A stretch of 48,341 bases of DNA from JBCCGR01 sp039029195 (lineage in GTDB: Bacteria; Pseudomonadota; Alphaproteobacteria; Rhizobiales; Rhizobiaceae), in the NCBI GenBank assembly GCA_039029195.1, contig JBCCGR010000034.1, positions 1-48,341 on the forward strand, written 5' to 3'. Made by a program: the position numbers and the translations under genes. The first letter of the stretch is position 1; every line of letters starts with the position of its first letter. The notes below the pieces were generated by a model that worked only from the letters and a program-made list of their open reading frames with translations, had not been told where the DNA came from and searched no databases. Below are positions 17,783-25,207 of this stretch, one piece after another.

Positions 17783-18709
17783 TCAATCGGTCAGGATGCC
17801 TTCAAGGCGTGACAAATGTGTCGCCACCCTTCCACGAACGGCATCTGCTTCTTCCTTTGTCCAGTCCTTGAATCCCCGTCCGCTTTTCATTCCCAGGCGA
17901 CCCTCTTGAACCAGATTGCGCAAAAACGGCGAAGGTTCTCTGCGACTTTCCAGGTCGAACAGCACGTTTTCATGAATATCGAGGGTGAGGTCGGTGCCGA
18001 CGAGGTCTGCGTTTTCCAGCGGCCCGAGGATTGCCAAGCGGCGACCGAAACATGACTTCACTACTGTATCGACCGCCTCTGCGTCACAGATGCCATTTTC
18101 AACCAGACTAATCGCTTCACGCCAGAGTGCATGCTGCAGGCGATTGCCGATAAACCCGGGCACATCTCTTTCCACCACAACTGGCGTTTTTCCGACGTTC
18201 TCAAGCAATTCAAACATTGAGTTGGCACTAGCTTCATCGGTCCATTCAGTTTTGATGACCTCGACAAGTGGGATCATGTGTGGCGGGTTCCACCAGTGCG
18301 TGCCTAACGCTCGATTTGGATTGTTTAATCCGTCCATGATTTTGGTGATTTGGATGACGGACGTGTTGGAAGCCAAAATTGCATTGGTCGGCGCGTGCTT
18401 TTCGATTTCTGCAAATATTTCGCGCTTCAATTCGAGCTTTTCGGGCGCGGCCTCAATTACAATGTCAACACCGTCAGCCGCATCGCGAAGCGAAAGGGTG
18501 TTGTCGATCCGTTTTATGATTTCCGGCACGTCGTTTATCGCAACACCCATCGCCAGCAAACTCTCTTCAATTCGCCGTCCTAGTTGCTCAAGTGCTATAG
18601 GAAAGGGGTCTTGCACAATCACTTCGTGCCCCGCACGCGCCATAGTCAGAGCAATGCCATGGCCCATAAGACCGGCTCCAATAACGGCTATTTTCCTCGG
18701 AGCTTTCAT
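17783..18709 (-). CDS. 3-hydroxyacyl-CoA dehydrogenase family NAD-dependent enzyme
   Basis: A 308-residue protein. The Rossmann motif GAGLMGHGIA is at about 11-20, ASNTS and THWWNPPHMIPLVEV carry the catalytic region, and a C-terminal helical domain includes PGFIGNRLQHALWREA. It should oxidise a 3-hydroxy group to a 3-keto group with NAD. The WWNPPHMIPLVE form also occurs in L-carnitine and L-gulonate dehydrogenases and pyridine-ring catabolic enzymes of the same fold, so a free 3-hydroxy acid is as plausible as a CoA ester. It starts three bases after the SDR stop. It is a natural source of the substrate for the BKACE encoded downstream. Confidence 0.9.
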   Translation of the reverse strand: MKAPRKIAVIGAGLMGHGIALTMARAGHEVIVQDPFPIALEQLGRRIEESLLAMGVAINDVPEIIKRIDNTLSLRDAADGVDIVIEAAPEKLELKREIFAEIEKHAPTNAILASNTSVIQITKIMDGLNNPNRALGTHWWNPPHMIPLVEVIKTEWTDEASANSMFELLENVGKTPVVVERDVPGFIGNRLQHALWREAISLVENGICDAEAVDTVVKSCFGRRLAILGPLENADLVGTDLTLDIHENVLFDLESRREPSPFLRNLVQEGRLGMKSGRGFKDWTKEEADAVRGRVATHLSRLEGILTD

Positions 18710-18712
18710 TGA

Positions 18713-19498
18713 TTACCCAGCCGTATAGCCGCCATCCGCGTAAAGAATGTGACCCGTGTAGAAGTCGGAGGCTCCAGACGACAAAAACAGCAGCGGACCG
18801 GCTAGATCTTCGGGCTCACCAAGCCGTCCTTTGGGCACACGCGTCAAAAAGCCGTTCCTGACTTTAGTGGCCTCATCGGTTTCTTCGAACATCCAGGCTG
18901 TAAGCGGCGATCTGAAAACTGTTGGCGCAATCGCATTGACTGTGATGCCAGTTGGCCCCAATTCACACCCAAGCGCCTTTGTCATTCCATCAACTGCGGC
19001 CTTTGATGCACAGTAGGCCGTATACCCTGCCGGATGACCAAGCAGACCGCGGGCAGACGACATCAGGACGATTTTACCGCCATCACCCTGTGACTTCATT
19101 TGTTTTGTCGCTGCCCTTGCCATCAGCCAGCTCTGAGTAACGTTAGCATCCATGACATTGTCAAAGGTTGCAGCGTCCATCTCGTCGATTTTCGCGACTT
19201 TGTTCATGCCAGATGCAACGACCAAAATATCGAGTCTGCCAAACGCCTCAACAGCCTTTGCAACAAGTGCCTCACAGGCGGCTTCGCTGTCGGGGCGGGC
19301 ATTGATTTCCAGGGTCTCACCCTTGCAGATCTGAGCCACATTACGCATCGCTTCAGCGTTCCCAGCAGCCAACGCAACTTTGCATCCTGCTCCCGAGAGG
19401 CACCGGGCGGCCACCGCGCCAAATGCCCCGGATGCGCCCGTGATCAGCGCTACTTTTCCTGCGACATCAAAAAAGCTCAAAGGATTGTCCAATGACAT
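18713..19498 (-). CDS. Short-chain dehydrogenase/reductase
   Basis: A 261-residue classical SDR with the cofactor motif TGASGAFG near residue 20, the catalytic serine in VLMSSARG, and YCASK for the Tyr-x3-Lys pair. It would interconvert an alcohol and a ketone with NAD(P). The usual NNAG motif is replaced by VASGM, a departure from the family pattern. GGAG precedes the start by nine bases and overlaps the cupin stop. It is in the IclR-linked operon. Confidence 0.9.
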   Translation of the reverse strand: MSLDNPLSFFDVAGKVALITGASGAFGAVAARCLSGAGCKVALAAGNAEAMRNVAQICKGETLEINARPDSEAACEALVAKAVEAFGRLDILVVASGMNKVAKIDEMDAATFDNVMDANVTQSWLMARAATKQMKSQGDGGKIVLMSSARGLLGHPAGYTAYCASKAAVDGMTKALGCELGPTGITVNAIAPTVFRSPLTAWMFEETDEATKVRNGFLTRVPKGRLGEPEDLAGPLLFLSSGASDFYTGHILYADGGYTAG

Positions 19499-19503
19499 AA
19501 AAT

Positions 19504-19857
19504 CTACTCCGGTCTTTTGCCGCCAGGGTAAGGGATTACGACCAGCATCTTGCAGACATGGTTGGAACGGTTTTCAATCTTTCGCACTTCTTCAGGCGCG
19601 ATTGTGCAGCTGTCCATCGCACCAAGAAGGGTTTCGTCTCCATCAATGATGACAGTCATCTCGCCTTCAATAACCACGTACACTTTTTCAAAGGGTGTGC
19701 TGTCGGGACCGGCGCCGCCTCCAGGCAGAAACTGAGAATAGCCAACCCACTGGTTTTCAGGGCCACCATCCTCGAACCCCTGCAGGCGCAGCCCGGTCAC
19801 ACCCCAATGATTGGGCGCTTCATAGACCTCCGCTTCATCGAACCTTTTGACCAACAT
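19504..19857 (-). CDS. Small cupin-domain protein
   Basis: A 117-residue single-domain cupin. GFLPGGG-like and STPFEKVYVVIEGEMTVIID form the first cupin motif and DSCTIAPEEVRKIENRSNHVCKMLVV the second. The first motif lacks the usual paired histidines (it has Glu and Lys), so metal binding and catalysis are uncertain; it may be a binding or isomerase protein. Its ATG directly follows the cyclase stop (TAG|ATG), so the two are tightly coupled. Confidence 0.82.
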   Translation of the reverse strand: MLVKRFDEAEVYEAPNHWGVTGLRLQGFEDGGPENQWVGYSQFLPGGGAGPDSTPFEKVYVVIEGEMTVIIDGDETLLGAMDSCTIAPEEVRKIENRSNHVCKMLVVIPYPGGKRPE

Positions 19858-20697
19858 CTAGAATGCCTCGCCGGCATCGATGCGGAAGTTCTGGCCTTTA
19901 TCGATCATAGCAACGAGGCGGATGATGCACCCATCTCCACGGTCCCAGTTCCAAGGAAAGAACGCAAAAGTGCAGCGCTTGCCGGTTACGGCATCCAGGT
20001 CACCACCAACATTTTCGATGCCGAGTATGCCATTTGAAAACAGCTTATTGTGGACCGGTTCCCATTCCGGGAAGTCAACCTCCCATGGCGTTCCTCCTGA
20101 CCATTCCAGGTATTCCTGCTCCAGATGCGGTAAAATGGGGCCATTGCGCTGCGGGCCGATTGCGGTTGCCAAGGGATGATCGTTCGCTTGCGTATCATGG
20201 CCGACTACTTTGACGCCTTTTTCCACCATCCAGTCGGCTGCAGAAGGAACCAGACCGGGACAATAGGCGAAATAATCTCCATCCTCATAAACCTTGTGCC
20301 ATCCGGTGTTTATGATCAGAACATCGTTCTCCCGAATTGCGTGGCCACAGGCTTTCTCAAGGTCATCACCGGTAATTTGCTCCCACTTTTTCTTTGGGAT
20401 TGAGACAACAAGTCCGGATCCGAAAAAATGGGGCAGCGGCACTTCATCGATGAACGGTGTTCCCTGGACAACATGCGCCGGAGCATCGATGTGGGTGGTT
20501 ACATGCATGGTTGTTGTGATGGTCTGCGACAGCACACCGGATTTCGCCATGTAGTGTTTTCGGTCGATCTGAACGTCTTTGAAATACGGCCAGTTTGGAC
20601 ATTGAAAACCGTAACGATGGGACAGATTGTAAAACTCAATCCCCATATCGTTGTTTAAGTTTTCCTGAAAATCGATTCCTCGAATTTTGACCGTCAT
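19858..20697 (-). CDS. Cyclase-family metal-dependent hydrolase (kynurenine formamidase-like)
   Basis: About 279 residues with the metal motif HVTTHIDAPAHV, a variant of the HxGTHxDxPxH signature, near residues 65-76. The family includes kynurenine formamidase, isatin hydrolase and related amide or lactone hydrolases with a Zn or Mn site. A TTG at 20718 would add seven residues, but ATG 20697 has GGGAG eight bases upstream. It is the first gene of the 11-gene minus-strand run controlled from the 20727-20753 region. The actual amide, ester or ring substrate is not known. Confidence 0.9.
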   Translation of the reverse strand: MTVKIRGIDFQENLNNDMGIEFYNLSHRYGFQCPNWPYFKDVQIDRKHYMAKSGVLSQTITTTMHVTTHIDAPAHVVQGTPFIDEVPLPHFFGSGLVVSIPKKKWEQITGDDLEKACGHAIRENDVLIINTGWHKVYEDGDYFAYCPGLVPSAADWMVEKGVKVVGHDTQANDHPLATAIGPQRNGPILPHLEQEYLEWSGGTPWEVDFPEWEPVHNKLFSNGILGIENVGGDLDAVTGKRCTFAFFPWNWDRGDGCIIRLVAMIDKGQNFRIDAGEAF

Positions 20698-20726
20698 CCC
20701 TGCTTCTCCCAACAGCAATATCTCAT

Positions 20727-20753
20727 CTGTATTGCAATACAGTACGACTGTAT
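20727..20753. promoter_or_regulatory. Three-half-site operator between cyclase operon and IclR gene
   Basis: Half-sites alternate as CTGTAT (20727-20732), ATACAG (20737-20742) and CTGTAT (20748-20753), with spacers of 4 and 5 bases. The first two form a perfect 16-bp palindrome. The array lies 30 bases before the cyclase ATG and just before the divergent IclR-type gene, the expected place for that regulator to bind. The arrangement is seen directly; the identity of the regulator is inference. Confidence 0.7.
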
Positions 20754-20825
20754 CATAATGTGGTCAACAAGAAATTGCTTGTGGAAGCGAATGATAGCTG
20801 CGTGAATTGCCTCAAATGCAGAAAA

Positions 20826-21641
20826 ATGGATGATTGTATGAACGGCTCATCACAAACTGAAGCCAAGAGAAAGAACGACAGTGGAGGGATTCAGGTTATC
20901 GCCCGTGCTGTCGAAATACTGCGGGTTTTAAGGGATGACAGATCGGGACTAAGTCTTGGAAAAATTGCAAAGCTGGTCAATTTGCCAAGGTCCACTGTTC
21001 AGCGCATCGTGAACGCTCTTGTGAGCGAAGAATTGGTCTCGATGGGGCACGGCTCCCGCGGGTACACCCTTGGACCGGAGGTCCTATCACTGGCTAAGGC
21101 TGCGGAAATTGACCTGGCAAAAACGCTGCATCCGTTTCTGGAGAACCTTTCTCGAAGAACCGGTGAAACTGTTGATCTGGCTGTATTCAAGGGGGACCAT
21201 ATGCAGTTCGTAGACCAAGTAATGGGATCTCACCGCCTGCGCGCGGTCTCAGCAGTTGGGGACAGATTTCCGATGACCGTGACCGCAAACGGTAAGGCGG
21301 TGCTGTCATATTTTGCTGCCGAAACCGCTGAGCAAATATTTGAAAAAGAAAAAGCCGCAGGGACTACCAATCAAACGCTTAAAGAGTTCAGGGCAGAACG
21401 TAAACTGATCCAATCTCGGCGGTATGCACTAGACATTGATGAGCACACAGTCGGAATATCTGCCGCAGGTATCGCACTGGCACATTCCGGTTCGATCTAT
21501 GCCATTTCGATACCAGCACCTTCGACCCGCTTTGAAGCTTCAAAAGAATCCTATGTCGCAAGCCTACTTGGCAGCATAAAGGAAATTAGTCTGGCGCTGC
21601 CGGAAATCAGGTTCAACGCGGGTCCTAAAGCCGCCGGGTGA
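20826..21641 (+). CDS. IclR-family transcriptional regulator
   Basis: A winged-helix domain (IQVIARAVEILRVL; LSLGKIAKLVNLPRSTVQRIVNAL) is followed by the IclR effector domain (VDLAVFKGDHMQFVDQV; TANGKAVLSYF; YALDIDEHTVGISAAGIAL). It likely senses a pathway metabolite and controls the divergent 11-gene operon. The start is uncertain. ATG 20826 and ATG 20838 both give a normal N-terminus. A GTG at 20760 would extend the protein by 22 residues containing a C-x2-C-x2-C-x5-C pattern, but it abuts the operator and has no ribosome site. Confidence 0.92.
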   Translation: MDDCMNGSSQTEAKRKNDSGGIQVIARAVEILRVLRDDRSGLSLGKIAKLVNLPRSTVQRIVNALVSEELVSMGHGSRGYTLGPEVLSLAKAAEIDLAKTLHPFLENLSRRTGETVDLAVFKGDHMQFVDQVMGSHRLRAVSAVGDRFPMTVTANGKAVLSYFAAETAEQIFEKEKAAGTTNQTLKEFRAERKLIQSRRYALDIDEHTVGISAAGIALAHSGSIYAISIPAPSTRFEASKESYVASLLGSIKEISLALPEIRFNAGPKAAG

Positions 21642-21911
21642 AAATCTGAAATCAATGACTGACTGATAGTGATTCTGGTGCAGCACCGTCGCTCTTGAGG
21701 TATTGTCGCGAAAAAGGTTTGCGGCTTTGTCCGCATATTGGATCTTCGGAAAGTTTTCCAAGCAAATGAATTCTGTCGCGATGCAGCGAAGTTCAGGATC
21801 GAGCCCGTTTACGACCTGTCGATAATGTTCGTTTTTGAACAGTTATATTTTCAACACACCGCCGCCACAGTCCCCAATTGGAAAAGCATCAAGATCGGTT
21901 TCGATCTCCAG

Positions 21912-22592
21912 CTATTCAAAATACTCAGGATGAGACTGGTGGATTTCAGCGATTGTTTCGTCGAGGCGGTTCAGATGGTGTCTGGTGGCAGTTGCCGCGG
22001 TCTCTGAGTCGCCGGCATTCAAGGCTTTGGCCATCGCTTGATGGTCGTCATATATCGCACTTAATTCGTTTTTTCGTGTGTGGCTAAGCGCACACAACCG
22101 GTCGACCTTACGCTTGCACTCCTGAATTGTTTCAAACGCCATTGGCGACCCTCCACGATCGCAAATGACCTTGTGGAACCGGTAGTCCAGATCATGCAGC
22201 AATGCGGGGTCATCGTTTGCAACAGCCTTCAGTTGCTGAACCAAATTTTGCTCAAGCGCCTCGGCACTGGCTTTGTCCCAAATGGGACACGCGCACCGGA
22301 CCACTTCAAGTTCAACCGCCAGTCGAACAAATCGCGCATGGGCAATATGCTGCATCGAGAAACCGCGCACTTTGGTCGCCTTCTGGGGGCGGATAACAAT
22401 CAGATTGAGATTATCCAATCTGTTGAAAGCATCGCGGATCGGCTGACGTGAGACACCGAATCTTTTTGCTACCTCTGCCTCTGAGAGCTTCGTGCCCGGA
22501 AGCAGTTTGAGCGACGCGATCTCTTCATATAGCTGATCGAACACCACATCGGTAGCGGTGCGGCGTTCATACAATTCAGCGACTTCCAGCAT
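21912..22592 (-). CDS. GntR-family regulator, FCD (FadR) subgroup
   Basis: About 226 residues. The N-terminal winged helix is TDVVFDQLYEEIASLKLLPG...LSEAEVAKRFGVSRQPIRDAFNRL. The C-terminal all-helical FCD domain has the metal-binding pattern D..FH (DLDYRFHKVICDRG) and a late HH. FCD regulators usually bind small organic acids. ATG 22592 has GGAAAG upstream; the frame continuing to 22667 adds a non-family extension. It is divergent from the SDR and dctPQM genes and probably represses them. Confidence 0.92.
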   Translation of the reverse strand: MLEVAELYERRTATDVVFDQLYEEIASLKLLPGTKLSEAEVAKRFGVSRQPIRDAFNRLDNLNLIVIRPQKATKVRGFSMQHIAHARFVRLAVELEVVRCACPIWDKASAEALEQNLVQQLKAVANDDPALLHDLDYRFHKVICDRGGSPMAFETIQECKRKVDRLCALSHTRKNELSAIYDDHQAMAKALNAGDSETAATATRHHLNRLDETIAEIHQSHPEYFE

Positions 22593-22727
22593 TTTCGTCT
22601 TTCCAGTTTTAGGCGGCCCGAATTGGGTCTCTGGACTTGTCGTGTTGAAAGATGGCCCAACTCCCAATGGTTCTCTGTCATGACCGTAGGCTCATCACAA
22701 GGGCTTGGTCTCAATTCAGCCTTGACA

Positions 22728-22743
22728 ATACTAGGATACTAGT
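22728..22743. promoter_or_regulatory. Candidate GntR operator ACTAG-N4-CTAGT
   Basis: ACTAG (22730-22734) and CTAGT (22739-22743) form an inverted repeat with a 4-base spacer, in the divergent gap between the GntR gene and the SDR gene. The element also reads as a direct repeat of ATACTAG (22728 and 22736). A TTGACA at 22722-22727 touches its edge, so a bound regulator could block a promoter there. Confidence 0.55.
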
Positions 22744-22793
22744 CTTCTTTGCAAGCTCGATCCGAATTGACCTTAGTTGAAGTGACCAGCGGC

Positions 22794-23558
22794 ATGACCG
22801 AAAATGCTAACGAATTGGAACGCAAAACGGCCATTGTAACCGGAGGTGGCCGTGACATCGGTCGGGCCTGTGCGCTGGAGCTGGCTAGGGCCGGGGCTGC
22901 TGTCGCGATCAACTATCATAGCTCCTCGGACGGAGCCGATAGCGCGGTCGCTGATACAGTCTCCCGGGGCGGTCGCGCATTTGCGCAGCAAGGTGACATG
23001 ACCAACGATGCAGATGTCGCCGCTTTGGTGGAGCGAGCCAATTCGGAACTGTCCGGCCGCATCGACATCCTCGTCCACGTCACTGGCGGGTTGGTGGCAC
23101 GCAAGACCATAGCCGAGATGGATATCGACCACTGGAATCATGTTATGGACCTGAACGCCACGTCATTCGTACGTATGATCAAGGCCGTTCTTCCGCATAT
23201 GAAAAATGGCGGCTCTATCGTGGGGCTAGCTAGCCAGGCAGGGCGCGACGGCGGTGGGCCGGGGGCGATCGCATATGCCGCATCGAAAGGTGCAGTCATG
23301 ACGATGACGCGCGGGCTGGCCAAAGAGCTTGGACCGGACATCCGCGTCAATTCAGTCTGCCCCGGCATGATCGACACCGACTTTCATAACACCTTCACCA
23401 AACCCGAAGTGCGCACAAACGTCGCCAACGCCACACCGTTGAAACGCGAGGGCACATCTCAGGATGTTGCCGATCTCGTGCGATATCTGGCTTCCGACCG
23501 GTCGGCCTTCATCACCGGCGCCAATATCGACATCAATGGGGGCATGCTCTTTTCATGA
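22794..23558 (+). CDS. Short-chain dehydrogenase/reductase (FabG-like)
   Basis: A 254-residue SDR: cofactor motif TGGGRDIGRA, catalytic Ser in VGLASQAG, YAASK for Tyr-x3-Lys, and the FITGANIDINGG ending typical of FabG-like enzymes. The start at ATG 22794 (MTENANELERK) is preferred to the TTG at 22749, whose extra residues do not fit the family. It precedes dctP by 55 bases on the same strand, so it likely oxidises or reduces the solute brought in by the TRAP system. Confidence 0.9.
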   Translation: MTENANELERKTAIVTGGGRDIGRACALELARAGAAVAINYHSSSDGADSAVADTVSRGGRAFAQQGDMTNDADVAALVERANSELSGRIDILVHVTGGLVARKTIAEMDIDHWNHVMDLNATSFVRMIKAVLPHMKNGGSIVGLASQAGRDGGGPGAIAYAASKGAVMTMTRGLAKELGPDIRVNSVCPGMIDTDFHNTFTKPEVRTNVANATPLKREGTSQDVADLVRYLASDRSAFITGANIDINGGMLFS

Positions 23559-23613
23559 CCGGCGTCCGCCGGCACTCGCAGCAAACCAACGTCAACATCC
23601 AAGGGAGGATAAA

Positions 23614-24597
23614 ATGTTCAGGAAACTATCAGCAAAACTGCTCGGCGCAGCAACGGCACTGTCGCTGGTCTGCGGCGTGGCCGCAGCGGCGGAGAGTTGG
23701 CGCGCTTGGAACATCCACAATGATGGCCACCCAAATACTGCAGCGATGGATCGCTTCGCGGAGCTGGTCGACGAGGCCACAAAGGGCGAAATCAAGGTGG
23801 AAGTTTTCCATGGCGGCGTATTGGGCTCACAGCCTGATGCAATCGAACAAGTCCGTATCGGCGCGATTCAAATCGGCAACTTCAACCTTGGCCCCATTGG
23901 CCCGATGGTTAAAGAAGCCAATCTCGTTTCATTGCCCTTCATCTTCAAGAGCGTACCTCACATGTTCCGCGTTCTCGACGGTGAAGCCGGAGACATCATG
24001 GCGAAGGCCATGGGTGATGCCGGTATCCTGCCATTGGCATGGGTCGACGCCGGAGCACGGTCGTTCTACGCTCAAAAGCCCATCAACACCCCGGAGGACG
24101 TTAAGGGCCTGAAGATCCGGGTCATGAACAATGACCTCTACACCTCCATGATCTCGGCGTTGGGTGGCAACCCTTCGCCGATGGCCTTCGCAGAGGTCCA
24201 GCAAGCACTAAAAACCGGTGTCGTCGACGGGGCTGAGAACAACTTCCCCTCGTTCAAGAATGTTGGCCACTACGAAGTCACGAAAAACTACTCGCTCAGC
24301 GAACATCTGATCATCCCCGAATGCATCTGTGTTAACACAGCAAAGTTTAACGCGCTGTCGCCGGAATTGCAGGCTGCAGTCAGAGGAGCCGCAGAGAAAG
24401 CTGCTCTTTATCAGCGCGAACTCTGGTCAGTTCAATCCGAGCAGGCTCGGAAAGACGTCGAAGCTGCGGGTATCAAGGTGAACGAGATCGCCGACAAGGC
24501 ACCGTTCCAGAAGGCCATGGACTCGGTTTACGACGAGTACCTGAAAGCAAACCCGGACATGAAGAAGTTGGTGGATATCGCCAAAGCGACGGAATAA
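23614..24597 (+). CDS. TRAP solute-binding protein (DctP)
   Basis: A 327-residue periplasmic protein with a clear signal peptide (FRKLSAKLLGAATALSLVCG, cut near AAA-E). The mature part carries the DctP core NTPEDVKGLKIRVMNN. Its arginine is the conserved carboxylate-binding residue of the family (SiaP Arg147 equivalent, family knowledge). MAFAEVQQALKTGVVDGAEN is the second family motif. It should bind a carboxylate-containing solute, such as an aldonate or a hydroxy or aromatic acid. AAGGGAGG lies five bases before ATG 23614. Confidence 0.94.
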   Translation: MFRKLSAKLLGAATALSLVCGVAAAAESWRAWNIHNDGHPNTAAMDRFAELVDEATKGEIKVEVFHGGVLGSQPDAIEQVRIGAIQIGNFNLGPIGPMVKEANLVSLPFIFKSVPHMFRVLDGEAGDIMAKAMGDAGILPLAWVDAGARSFYAQKPINTPEDVKGLKIRVMNNDLYTSMISALGGNPSPMAFAEVQQALKTGVVDGAENNFPSFKNVGHYEVTKNYSLSEHLIIPECICVNTAKFNALSPELQAAVRGAAEKAALYQRELWSVQSEQARKDVEAAGIKVNEIADKAPFQKAMDSVYDEYLKANPDMKKLVDIAKATE

Positions 24598-24623
24598 TGT
24601 CCGACTTGTAAATGATCCAGACG

Positions 24624-24651
24624 CGCCCGGTTCCGTGCAAGGGGCCGGGCG
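24624..24651 (+). terminator. Terminator-like hairpin between dctP and dctQ
   Basis: CGCCCGG (24624-24630) pairs with CCGGGCG (24645-24651). The stem extends inward by four pairs including two G-U, leaving a 6-base loop. TTTCTT follows immediately. Because dctQM must still be expressed, this is best read as a leaky terminator or attenuator that favours the binding protein. Confidence 0.65.
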
Positions 24652-24671
24652 TTTCTTATGGAGAGAATCTG

Positions 24672-25199
24672 ATGAGCAAGACGTCTGGACCACCCGCATT
24701 CCTGCGGAAAATGGATTTGGCGTTTGATCTGATTTCTCGAATCTGTCTGCTTCTGGCAGGCGCTGCGCTAGTAGTTATGACAGCCATCTTCGCGTGGCTG
24801 GTGTTCGGTCGATATGTGCTCAACGACACTCCGACCTGGGTAGAACAGGTATCGCTTTTGCTCATCATGGTGATCTCGTTTTTGGGCGCAGCAGTTGGTG
24901 TGAATCAAAACAGACATCTATCTGTGGTGATATTCCGCAGCATCGTTCCAGATTGGCTGCGCACCGTGTTTGTATTCATCTCCGACCTCTTGATGCTGGC
25001 GTTTGGCGGCATGATGTTCTGGCATGGTATCGAACTTACCCAATTTAAGTGGAATACGCTTATCCCGTTGATCCAAGTGTCGGAAGGGTTGCGTTCTCTA
25101 CCTTTGACCATCTGCGGACTCCTTGTGTTTATGTTTTCCGCAGGCCACCTGATCCGCTTGTTGCTTGGACGCGACGAGCGTGAAGACAGCATAGAATAG
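24672..25199 (+). CDS. TRAP small permease subunit (DctQ)
   Basis: A 175-residue membrane protein with four hydrophobic helices. GRYVLNDTPTWVEQVSLLLIM and the loop VNQNRHLSV are the DctQ hallmarks, followed by a final helix FMFSAGHLIRLLLG. It forms the transport complex with DctM. GGAGAG lies seven bases before ATG 24672; the longer frame from 24612 runs through the hairpin and is rejected. Confidence 0.92.
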   Translation: MSKTSGPPAFLRKMDLAFDLISRICLLLAGAALVVMTAIFAWLVFGRYVLNDTPTWVEQVSLLLIMVISFLGAAVGVNQNRHLSVVIFRSIVPDWLRTVFVFISDLLMLAFGGMMFWHGIELTQFKWNTLIPLIQVSEGLRSLPLTICGLLVFMFSAGHLIRLLLGRDEREDSIE

Positions 25200-25207
25200 A
25201 GGCTGGT

